Shown here: piece after piece, positions 1 through 9,874 of the stretch
How the letters are laid out: every line of letters starts with the position of its first letter
Numbering within the stretch: position 1 is the first letter of the stretch
From: Laguncularia racemosa
Lineage: Eukaryota > Streptophyta > Magnoliopsida > Myrtales > Combretaceae
Assembly: GCA_037954665.1 (NCBI GenBank)
Contig: JBBMOL010000018.1
Coordinates: 5,828,001-5,892,000 of the forward strand
Length of the DNA stretch: 64,000 nt
Direction of reading: 5' to 3'
Program-made: the position numbers and the translations under genes
The notes under the pieces: model-generated
The model's input: only the letters and a program-made list of their open reading frames with translations
Told to the model about the DNA's origin: nothing
Database searches by the model: none

Positions 1-354
1 TATTAATGCCTTGTCTGGAATATAAGATCTCGTTTGATATGTAGAAAGCAGGTAAATTGAAATACCTCAAAATTTCATTTTAAGTGATATAGAGTATATA
101 AAGTAAGTAAAAAATATAAAATAAACTAAGCGTTACTATAATAATAATAATAATAATAGTGTCACGTAAAACCGGTAATTTAAGAAAATAAAGGTTAGGT
201 TAATGAATGAATAGCAACGATAAATGTTAAGAAATAAATCATTTTCTATAAAAACAGCAAATATGTAAAGAAATGGTGTCCTTTAGCCCTTTCAGTAAAT
301 AAGTAATCACTATTTCCCTACAAATTACTTTATCTATAAATTCTCTTATATTAC

Positions 355-710
355 TTTTGGTACATGAATGATCTAAAATGTAATAAATTGAAAATGAATT
401 AGCAATAGAATGTTAAGTCCAATTTTGTATTTAAAAATGTTTATGGAATGGAGTGAAATGGAATCATATATATATATAATAATACTTAGCAAAATTCTAC
501 TTAATTAGTGAATATAATAAATATGTATTAATAAATTACAAAGGTTACTCAAGTAATTATTCTTAATAACGGAAATTGTGATTGCAATTTCACCTCCTTA
601 AAGGTGGAATCACAATTCCACTTTCTAAAAGTTCTTCCAAACATAAGAAAGAGAATGATACTTGGAATCATGATTTCATTCTAAGTTCATTCCTGCATAT
701 CAAATGTGCC
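355..710. mobile_element. Tourist-like MITE, copy 1
   Basis: A ~356-bp non-coding insertion flanked by ATTAC on both sides (350-354 and 711-715, containing TTA as the likely 3-bp target duplication). The duplicate at about 4496-4502 reads straight through the site (TTCCTTTACTGTAC), which is an empty-site comparison. The ends are imperfect inverted repeats resembling those of the MITEs at 3072 and 3491. A 3-bp TTA/TAA target suggests the PIF/Harbinger (Tourist) group; family membership is inferred. Confidence 0.65.
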
Positions 711-995
711 ATTACAGTAATAAGGGGGCAAAGAGAAATCGAGAGTACCCATAACAAATATGTAATTTCCCTTAAGCTCTTCTTAGATTAAAATTTTAGA
801 TTTTTTCTAGGGATTATAAGTTTATATCAAAATTTTAATTGATGATAATCAAATTAAAACTTAAAAATTGTTGGGAATATAATATTTCCAAAATTAAAAT
901 TGTAAGTATTTGACAAACAGAATTTGGTTATAAACATAATATTATGAATTAAAGGTTAGTGCTATGAACTTATAAAAAAGTTTCTTATTAAATCT

Positions 996-2526
996 AGGGG
1001 TGTTCATGGTTCATTTTAGTTTGGTTTAAGGGCTGAAATGAACAAAATTACATTTGAAACAGTTTTGATCAAACCCTTATTAAAGGAAACTCCTTTTAAC
1101 GGTCTAAGATTTTGAACTAAACCCTTGAAAATGCAGTTCAATTTGGTTTGTTTCAAATTGATTTTTATCGTAATCCAGTTGATAATTTTAATAGTCTTTA
1201 GAGTTTTCAACCAAATATTGATTTTAAAATTGATAAACATTATGCAAAACTATAAAGCCATATAACATTATATTATAATAACATTACATCTTAGGTGATA
1301 ATTAAGGAGCAACACTCATAAATATTGTAATTTAAAAAAAAATCACAAATATTGTATCTAAAATAATTATTTCAAAAATAGGCTTCAAAGGCATGAATAT
1401 GGTTTGTGACTTCTTTTTTATGAAAATTTGCAAAACTGAAGGCGTAGATGAGTTTGCGCTTTTAGTGTAATTTGTATTGAAGGCACAGACATTATTCACA
1501 CCTTTAGGTAATTTCCAAAAGGCACAAACGATGTTTATGCCTTTAGTGTAACTTTTCTTTTTTTTTTCGCTTTAGCACATGGAAACATAGCAATTTGACC
1601 CTTATAAAAATAGAAAATGGTAATAATGTTTGCTTCTAGCTATAATACGCTCAAATAAGTCTTTTTTGATATATTATGAGCTTCCTAATTCCAAATGAAT
1701 AAAAAGTTATGACCCTTTAAAATTGGAAAAGCAAATCACATTAGGTTTATTTTTTTTTCAATTTTAAAGGGTCATAACTTTTTGCTTGTTTGGACTTATA
1801 GAGCCCATAATATATATATATAATTGATTTGAATGTACTATAGTTAGGACTAAACGGCATTACCATTTACTATTTTTATAAGGGTTAGATTGCTATGTTT
1901 CTATGTGCAGAAGTGAAGAAAAAAAAAAAAGAGTTACCTTAAAGGCATAGATATCATTCGTGCCTTCAACCTAAAGGCATGAACGATGTTTGTGCTTTCA
2001 AGCAATATGCTTGAGGGTGCGGATCACGCCTGTCTTCAATATAATTTGTATTGAAGGCATAAACTCAGTCTATGTTTCAGTTTTGTAAATTTTTGTAAAA
2101 AAAAGTTGCAAACCATATCCATGCCTTTGAAACTTATTTTTAGAATAATTATTTCGGATACAATATTTACAAAACAAATTAAAGAAAAGACAATATTTAT
2201 GAGTGTTGCTCGACAATTAAGGCACACTAGTTTGCTTGAGAAAGGAGAGACAAAGGTAAAGAAAAAGGAATGGACTATAGAGATTGAAAGTAAAATGAGA
2301 GTTGATAAAAAGGAAAGGGTATATAGGATTAGATAGATTTGTCAATAAGGTTTAAAATTAAAATGTCTCTTGATGTTTATTGTTCAACAACAAGTAGTTT
2401 GGTTTGGTTTAAACCCCCCGAGTTGAACAATGAGCTATTTGGATTATCTTTGAACCGAACCGTGAATTGAATTGAAATATAAAATAACCGCATTTTACAA
2501 TTTAGTTTGGTTTTATGAAAAACCCT
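996..2526. mobile_element. hAT-like non-autonomous element, itself interrupted
   Basis: The insertion begins AGGGGTGTTCATGG and ends with a sequence whose reverse complement is AGGGTTTTTCATAA, a typical terminal style for plant hAT-type elements rich in GGTTTGGTTT motifs. The duplicate at about 4731-4742 lacks it (TTCTTATGGATAACTTG). A possible 8-bp target duplication (TATTAAAT/TATTGATT) is degenerate. A 0.9-kb fold-back (1297-2222) sits inside. No transposase reading frame is visible. Confidence 0.5.
1297..2222. repeat. Large fold-back (inverted repeat) element
   Basis: Two arms of roughly 430-460 bp are inverted copies of each other, meeting near 1745. Outer ends: AGCAACACTCATAAATATTG at about 1308 reappears as its reverse complement at about 2195-2215. 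Other shared blocks include TTCAAAGGCATG, the GAAGGCAT/AAAGGCAT motifs and AAAGGGTCATAACTTTTT near the centre. A transcript would form a long hairpin. It could be a Mutator-type fold-back MITE; no transposase is seen. Confidence 0.75.
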
Positions 2527-2789
2527 ATTATTGATTAGTTGAATTAGGGTTTATATAAAACAAGAATTAAGAATCCTAAATAGATATCAAGTCTAATATA
2601 TAATTTGATAATCAAAGAACCTTAAATATAAGAGACTAGCATGTTAACACCCTAATTACAATATAAGAACTCCAATTAGATTAATAGAAGAGAACCTTAA
2701 TTTTATAAGTAAAGGGACCTTAATTAAATCTCTTGTATAGGAGTGAAAAATGAGGAACCTTAGACACATCAAGTCAAGGTCGATCGCCT

Positions 2790-2875
2790 CTCCTAGGGGT
2801 TTTTCCAGAATTGTCATGATGGTTTTTGGTACTGATGATATAGCTTCCAATTTTACATGAACTATGGATGCAACA
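2790..2875 (-). pseudogene. DUF247 exon 1 remnant (copy 0)
   Basis: On the minus strand this stretch translates to EAISSVPKTIMTILEKPLGE, clearly related to the start of exon 1 in the intact gene (AVLAKSLGK at 55.9 kb) and in pseudogene A (35.87 kb). The flanking 5' sequence also matches. The ATG context is disrupted (AAATTGG in place of AAATGG), and the frame loses similarity after about 30 codons. The remainder of exon 1 and all of exon 2 are not visible; exon 2 would lie to the left, possibly outside the window. Confidence 0.7.
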
Positions 2876-2960
2876 TCACTACTACTACCACCACATTGAA
2901 AGTAAGGGGCAACAGTTAGGTATGAGGTTTTTCACACAACTCGCATTTCACAATATATAG

Positions 2961-2991
2961 ATACATACATACATATACATACATACATACA

Positions 2992-3047
<56 letters not shown>
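2961..3047. repeat. (CATA)n / (AT)n compound microsatellite
   Basis: A run of CATA tetranucleotides followed by AT dinucleotides, lying in the promoter remnant of DUF247 copy 0 just upstream of the TATA-like CTATATATTG (minus strand). The reading frame through it is low-complexity and not a gene. Confidence 0.95.
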
Positions 3048-3056
<9 letters not shown>

Positions 3057-3071
3057 CTCTATCTTGTTTAA

Positions 3072-3440
3072 TGTCATATTTGATACGTAAGAATTATCTA
3101 AAATGGAATAGAATGAAATTAGCAATGTCAAGTCCATTCTTGTGTTTATAAAAGTTCATGTAATGGAATGGTATATAGGGTATTTATAAAAAATGCTCTT
3201 AATTTATAGATGTAATTAATATACATTAATGAGGTTGAAAAGGTTATTTAAATAATTATCATTAATAAGATAGAGTGGAATCACTATTCCACCCTGAAAG
3301 GTGAAATCGAATTTCCTTTTAAAGTTTGAATCCCAACAAATTGCAATTATAGTTTTTAAAATGTTTCCAAACATGAGAAAAGGAATAGAATTGTAATCAT
3401 GATTCCATTCTACATCCATTCTAGCATACTAAATGTGGCA
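3072..3440. mobile_element. Tourist-like MITE, copy 2
   Basis: A 369-bp insertion flanked by TAA on both sides (3069-3071 and 3441-3443). Imperfect terminal inverted repeats: TGTCATATTTGATACG at the left, and the reverse complement of AGCATACTAAATGTGGCA at the right. The promoter of the intact DUF247 gene (about 56,040) reads through the same point (CTTCTTTAGAGGTC), which serves as an empty site. Confidence 0.75.
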
Positions 3441-3490
3441 TAAAGATCAACAACTTGAGTAGCATTTCTCAAATTTTAATACTATAATAA

Positions 3491-3872
3491 TACCATATTT
3501 GATATGTTGGAATGGACCTAGAATGAAATTGTGATTCAAGATTCCATTTTTTTTCCCATGTCTGAAAGCATTTTTAGAAGCTGGAATTGAGATTCCTTAA
3601 AGTTGACGGGAGAATTCGATTCTACCTTTGAAGAGGCGTATTCATGATTTCATTCTACCCTTATTAATGAATTTACTAAATAACCTTTCTAACATCATTA
3701 ATGCATATTTATTACATTAATCAATTAAGAGTTTTTTTTTATAAATATCACTATATATTATTCAATTCCATTCCATCCATAAACATTTCCAAATATAAGA
3801 ATTGGACTTAGCATTTCATTGTCAATTCCAATCCATTTCATTCCAATCAATTATTAGGTACTAAACGTGACA
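3491..3872. mobile_element. Tourist-like MITE, copy 3 (opposite orientation)
   Basis: A 382-bp insertion with TAA target duplications (3488-3490, 3873-3875). Termini: TACCATATTTGATATG and the reverse complement of GGTACTAAACGTGACA. Internally it is an inverted relative of copies 1 and 2 (AATGGAATGGA motifs reversed). The equivalent point in the intact promoter is uninterrupted (CTACTGTAAATGTCAAGC near 56,085). Confidence 0.75.
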
Positions 3873-4020
3873 TAAATGTCAAGCAATCGTCTCGATATGG
3901 ACTTTTCTAAAATTCCACTCAAGGGATGTTCTTTTCTTTTCTTTTTTTATCTTTTTTTTTCCAAAACCACTAAAAGAATGTTTAGTCATTTCCTTTTTCT
4001 TTCAAATTTAAGAAAAATTG
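3873..4020 (-). promoter_or_regulatory. DUF247 copy 0 upstream promoter remnant
   Basis: Contains AAATGTCAAGC, TCTAAAATTCCACTCAAGG and GTTTAGTCATTTCC, the same ordered blocks found upstream of pseudogene A (about 35,990-36,120) and upstream of the intact gene (56,070-56,430). Homology is clear; function is not shown. Beyond it, 4021-4257 is A/T-rich low-complexity sequence with an (AT)n run near 4238-4260. Confidence 0.65.
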
Positions 4021-4257
4021 GGTAAATAGAAATAAAAAGGAAAAAATTTGAAAAATTCCTGAAAAATGCAAAAAAATCTTTCAAAAATTTTGTTTAAGAA
4101 AAAAGAAAGAAAGAGATGTTTATGATTCCTAGGGATTCCCGCTTTATTAATGGAGTTAAATTGTGATCTGTGTGTAATTGTATACATAAGTTTGTGAATT
4201 GCAATTGTTTTTTTTTTTTTTAAATTTCATTTTAGGATATATATATATATATATATA

Positions 4258-5060
4258 TATTAGTCTGCCTTACAAGTCCTTGTTTGATATGTTGAAAAGC
4301 AGGTAAATTGAAATACCACAAAATTTCATTTTAAACGATATAAAGTATGTAAAGTAAGTAAAAAGTATAGAATAAAGTAAGGGTCACTACAATGAGACAA
4401 AATAATAATAATAGTAATAATGTATCACATACAATCGTTGTCCTTTACTTCTTCACCCTTTGGCCTTTCCTCACAAATTACTTTGGCGAATTTCCTTTAC
4501 TGTACTAAGGAGGGAGAGAGAAGACTGAAGTACTCAAAACATGTAAATAATTTCTCTTAAACTCTTCCCAGATTAAAATAGGAAATTCTTTCTAATTTGA
4601 AGACTTTTAGATTTTGATTCTTGAAAGTCAAGTTAAAACTTAAAACTTGTTGAGAATCTAAATTTATAGAATTGATTATAAACTTAAATTTACAAATTAA
4701 AACTTAATATTATAAATCTATAAAAAGATTCTTATGGATAACTTGAATTACGATTTGTATAAAATAAGAATTAAGATTCGTAAATAGATATGGAGTAAAA
4801 ACCCTAATTCACTAATATATAATTTGATAATCAAAGAAGCTTAAATATAAAAGACTAACATGCTAACACCCCTAATTAAAATATAAGAAGTCCAATTTGA
4901 TTAATAGAAAAGAATCCTAATTTTATAATTAATGGGATAAATCTATTGTGTAGGAGTGAAACAAGAGGCATCCTAGACACATTAAGCCAAGGTCAACTGC
5001 GTCCCCCTATCCTTAGGCTGATCGCTCCCACAGTTCCCTTTGCTCTAGTCTATGCCTCTT
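4258..5060. repeat. Right copy of the old direct duplication
   Basis: Partner of 1-2830 without the MITE and the hAT-like insertion, so it is only ~0.8 kb. It supplies the empty sites near 4498 and 4736. Similarity fades after AAGGTCAACTGCG near 5000. No gene seen. Confidence 0.75.
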
Positions 5061-5625
5061 TTTTAAGATTAACTACATTAATATACAAGAATATAACCTG
5101 TAGAAGAATTTGATAGTAAGTTAATATGCTATTATAATTATAACATTTAAAAGGACTAATGGAAAGATAGGGGATACATATATATAAGGGTAAACTCATA
5201 GTAAAATAAATTTTTAGGAATTTATTATTTAATTTATTGCTCTAGGAAAATCATGGAGAAACAGATTATAGAAAAGGTTTTGCAAGCAAGAGAGGTAAGT
5301 AGCTGCTATTTGTTGTTTTGTTTGTACTTATAAGATTAGGAACCAAAAACTAACCAATAACTATTTAGCTACTATCTAATGCGTTTCTTGTATTTGGCCG
5401 TGCTAAGATCCATAGATGGAAACCTCAGACTGGGTCTCCTTTACCCTCCTAGAAGGGACGATCTCCTGGGATAACGCAACAGATAGACGCTGAGGCCTTA
5501 GGGTGAAGCGACTAATAATGTGAGGTAACAATGACTAGTTTGAGTTATTCAGCAAGAAAGTTGTAACGAAGTAAACTAGTGGTTATTAGATGCCGGTTGT
5601 AACAGTACAAATGGACTACGCTCTT
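5061..5625 (+). mobile_element. Left part of an older LTR, split by the Tekay element
   Basis: This continues at 22441-22888 once the 16.8-kb element and one CTCTT copy are removed. The right part ends GGTTTGGGGTGTGACA, the style of Tekay/Del LTR 3' ends, which implies a plus-strand LTR here. The left part has a GAGAGGTAAGT block at about 5287 resembling GGTGAGT motifs in the other long LTRs. I could not find its start or a target duplication, so it may be truncated. Confidence 0.4.
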
Positions 5626-8600
5626 TGTCACGCCTCTAAAAATTTAAGCGTAATAGTTTGTCACATATTTTACTTAAGTAGACAGTAGACATATGATAAG
5701 GCTTTGACTATTTATTATGTAGTTTTCTCATCATATTTTAACTTATGAAAAAATGATTATTAACTTTGAAAACCATTTATGAAATCAATGATTTCACATT
5801 GAAACATAGTATTAAAAGATACTAAAACCATCACCATAAACCTCCATGGCTACAAGGCCTAAATTAAAGTCTAAGTCCATTATATAGTATGTGAACCAAC
5901 CAAAATTAAAATCCGTAAACACAGTCTGTAAAAGTCGAACAATGAAATAAGAGTCTAAATCTCCTCTCAATCCTCAGAAACAGAAAACATTAAAATGATA
6001 ATAGCCAAATATACTACGATACTACTCGTCTCTCCCATCAACTAAACAATGTGTAGTAATTTCATCTTAGTATTTGCTCCAAACATTATGCTTGCCACTA
6101 CAGTCACGGTCCGTCCAACCGCCCTATCTATATCCCATAACACATATAGCATTCAGTTAACATCCCTCCATTTGCATAGTCATTTTGCGTGAATACTAAC
6201 CCTATCGATTATTCGTTACACCACCTTTATGGCCTAGGCACTTGACTATTGTATCATCACCCCAGAATTCTGAACTCAAAGCCTAGTCTAAGGGTGTCAC
6301 CCTTCGGATTAGGTGACTAAGCACAATCAACTCCATAGACACTTAGGTTAAGTTTAAGCATTATTTCATTTTAGTTTTTCTAATTCTAGCACACGACACG
6401 TAACGATTATGTGTTTGGAAAGGTAAAGCCATAAGATAATTTTCGATTAGTTGATCCTCTAACTTAATTAGAAGACAAAATGCATTTAAAACATAATTAT
6501 TGATTTGTATTAGTGTTTAATTAATTTAATTAACATAATTATTGATTTAATTATATTTAATTGCCAATCAAGCTTATGGTATCAACTTAGTACGCAATTA
6601 AGTGTAATACCCATTTAGGCTAATAAATTTATATATATGTTCTAAATAAGTTCACAATTTTAGTTTGATTATTAATCCTATATTTCTTTTAATCAATCAG
6701 TGAATTAACTTATTAATTTAACCGGATTAGAAGTTGTGAATTGATTAAGATAAGATTAAATTGAATAGGGATAATTAGATTCAATTCATTTTTTAGGGGT
6801 TCATTTGTAATCTATTTTATTTTAATTTTTAATTTATTAATACCTTTTTAATTTTAATTTTAATTTTTCTTAATTTTCATTTTCGACAAGTTCGGTGAAT
6901 TGATTGAAAGGGAACTAGTTTGGTTTATATAATTTGGGCTTGAACTGTTTTGGTCATCTCCAACAAGAATAGCCTAGTTTCTTTTATTATTTCTTAATTA
7001 GATTATTTATATAAAAGTCCACATGTTAATTTGTATATTTTAGTTTTAAGTCTAATATTAAATTTTAAGCCCATAAACACATTTTAACATTTATCAACAT
7101 ACTCATAAAGATCAATCATATTCTTGCAACCATTTTGGTCCAAAACTTTAGTTGCATGTTAGGTAAAAATAGTTTTGAATTTGATAAAATTTATTGTAGA
7201 CATCAAATTGTGGAATAAATCTTTAGATGGAAAAGTAATTATCCCAAAACTCATCTGGAAAAAAAGCATTTTTGATGAATTTGGTTGAAGAAAATGGATC
7301 AAGCTTGAATTTCACAAAGAACAGTTTGAATATCATGAAGAACACAAAAACACAGTCAAGGTATTCAAATGCAACTTGGTGAGTAAAATAGTGATTCAAC
7401 TTCCTTTAATACTTTTCATTAATGAATCAGTCACCATTATGCATCAAATATACCAAAAGGTGAACATTCCATTGTAATTTTTTCTAATTTATCATTTACA
7501 TTACACATCATCCAAACCTTATTAAATCAACTTCAACTTAGTATTAATTAGGAAATTTTCTAGATTTCAATTTTCATGAACAAGTTTCACTAAATCAAGT
7601 ATAACTTACTTATTTCAACTCCAAATCATGTCAAACAAAAGCCATTTGATTCCTAATTCATCTCTCTATCAATTTCTTTAAGAATTTTTAGGTCTTATAT
7701 AGATTAAATATCCTTTATCTACTATCCAACATCCAATTACGAATTTGAAACTTCAAAATATTGTATCTTACTTATTTTAACTACAAATTACTTCAAATCA
7801 AAGCCAACATTTTCTATATCTCTTCCTTTTTCAAAATCAACACTTAATCTTCATTTTGCATCATATTAACAACCCATTTTTTTATATTACGTTTTAGAAA
7901 CGAATTTTACGTCAAGCTTAACCATTTCTTGCCCATTACTTTGCCAATCATCATCATTCCAAATCCTTACTTCCTATTATCATTTCCAAATCAAATTTCA
8001 CCTATTACTACTAATTCCAAATCATCAAAATGTTACTTTTAACATTCTAAATACCCATTTAAAATTACCCAATTGGGCTATTACATGAACTATATCCAAA
8101 CCATCAATTCTCTTCCAAATACACATTCCATTTCAACTGCACTTCTTGTCGCAACATCAATTACACATTTCTTATCTTCAACTTACCAAAATTAATCATA
8201 AACACACCCTTTTACTAATTCCACTCCAAGACACACACATATATACCCATATTCATCAACTTAAAACTACAAATATCAATCTACTTCTAATGCAACCTCA
8301 ATCAACAATCTAATTCACACCAAGACATAATAATTCATCAATCAAATATGTACCCAATCATCCATGCCACCATTAATACTTCCATACCCAAATTCACTTC
8401 AATTAAACATCAGTTACATACCAAAATTCAAATTAAACCAGTAATTGAGTACTTACCTTGCTCATTTGCTCTTAAAAACTTCTATCAACCACCAAACAAA
8501 AAGATTAACCTTCCTATTCTTAATTTACCTTCATAAACTCAAAATTACCTATTAGTATCTTAATAAAACTTATAGGTCACTTAATGTTCTACAACATATC

Positions 8601-9377
8601 TTAATTCTAAATATCATTTCCTTGCTCTTAAAGAACTCCAATCTCCAAATTGAGCTTTTAGCTTGCAAAAATATGATTAAATGTTTTAATCAATACACTG
8701 ACCTATAGATCGAAAGATTCTATATATCATATCTAATTTCTAGAACTTGAAATTGCAAATTTACCTACGAGCAGTTATGGTCACATGTGATCTTCCTTGC
8801 CTCCTTTTGATTTTCACTTCCTTGCTCAATTTCCTTGATTAAATATCAAATTTAACTTGGAATTAGCTTCAATTGCATCTCGAAATCTCCATTTAAACTT
8901 GAAAGGTTCTATTACTTACCCAATTGATCTCTTTAAGCTTAGATTTGGCTAAATTGATATTAAAAACCCACTAATTAGCCATAAGACTCCATGAATGAGC
9001 TTAAGTAAGCTTGATTTTGTGTTTTAATGGAGGAAAATGAGGGAGGCTGAGAGAGAGTGAGGTGTAAGAGAGTGTGTGTTATATTTGAGGGAGGTGAGGG
9101 AATGAGAGTTCTAAAAAATTATAGGCTTAAACACTCCTTAATTCAAATTATAATATCATTTACTAATTTACCCCTCCTTAACCTTTACAGTCTAAGGGTA
9201 ATTGGGTAATTTCAAATTATTAAGTATCTTGATTTCTAAATTACTACCTCACCCTCAATATTTAAATTACTAAAATAAGGTTAACTTTGTAATTTTATTT
9301 CTAAAATTTTAATTTTACCTTTAATTATATTTAATTATTATTTGAATTTTTAATTTGGTAAAATTTTAGTTATTTCA
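5626..9377 (-). repeat. 3' LTR of the Tekay-like element (3752 bp)
   Basis: On the plus strand it begins TGTCACGCCTC and ends TTATTTCA; read on the minus strand it is TGAAATAAC...GGCGTGACA. It is collinear with 18369-22435 (shared blocks: CTACTTAAGTAG, CACCATAAACCTC, CCATCAACTAAACAATG, CAAATACACATTCCA). It is about 315 bp shorter, mainly because of one deletion at 6035-6042. It contains no genes; the open frame at 8348-8536 is chance. Confidence 0.9.
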
Positions 9378-9395
9378 ACTCCGCCCCCCTAAAAT
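9378..9395 (-). other. Polypurine tract of the Tekay-like element
   Basis: The minus strand reads TTTTAGGGGGGCGGAGT immediately before the 3' LTR start TGAAATAAC. This is the expected primer site for plus-strand DNA synthesis. Confidence 0.85.
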
Positions 9396-9869
9396 AAAAT
9401 TCGTTCTTGAATTTAGCTTGATCTTGAAAAGCTCTAGATATTTCCTCTTCATAGTCTCTTCTAGCTCCCATGTTGCCACCTATTCGAATTGACCATTCCA
9501 CTAAATTTGAACATATCTAATTACCTTGTTTCACAATACCTTCTCTTTCTAGTTAATAATTCGAATAGGATACTTAATGAAGGTTAGATTTAGCTGGATA
9601 TTAGGTTAGGTTAATCCCACCATTATGTCGAGACTTAGTATGCACTTTTGAAGGAGTGACACATAGAACGCATGATGAACTTTGGCTAAGAATGGTAGTA
9701 AGGCCAATCTATCAGCCACAATGCCTATCTACTCTAACATCTCAAAAGGTCCAATAGATCTTATATTCAACTTCCCTTTTACTCCAAATCTAATAGCTCC
9801 TTTAGTAGGTGGTACCCTTAAGAACACATGGTCACCAACCTCAAACTCGAGAGGTTTCCTTCTCTTATC
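9396..9869 (-). pseudogene. Integrase C-terminus and chromodomain (Tekay-like)
   Basis: Minus-strand translation of 9869-9682 gives KPLEFEVGDHVFLRVPPTKG, then GKLNIRSIGPFEMLE, the GPY/F-type integrase C-terminal module. Further on (about 9570-9410) VATWELEETMKRKYLELF matches the chromodomain that ends Tekay/Del polyproteins. In-frame stops occur, for example between the two modules. It is separated from the rest of integrase by the nested LTR at 9875-13922. Confidence 0.8.
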
Positions 9870-9874
9870 GTCAT

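Larger units (their letters stand above)
1..2830. repeat. Left copy of an old direct duplication (partner 4258-5060)
   Basis: The first ~180 bases match 4258-4430 (shared string GCAGGTAAATTGAAATACC), 730-810 matches 4510-4590, and 2530-2800 matches 4741-5010 (shared TATAATTTGATAATCAAAGAA). The left copy is longer because a MITE (355-710) and a hAT-like element (996-2526) entered it; both sites are empty in the right copy. Outside those insertions it is AT-rich and carries no gene that I can see. The repeat is diverged, so the duplication is old. Confidence 0.75.

Noticed and set aside
2961..3047. Regular short repeats considered as a CRISPR-like array
   Set aside because: Simple tetra- and dinucleotide repeats without spacers, in a plant nuclear sequence.
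2916..3137. 73-aa frame with Met-Tyr-Val-Cys repeats
   Set aside because: Pure translation of a CATA/AT microsatellite.
8348..8536. Frames MYPIIHATINTSIP at 8348 and MYPIIYATINTSIP at 21421 as a conserved gene
   Set aside because: They are the same position in the two LTRs of one element; similarity reflects LTR identity, and one is extended only by chance stop loss.
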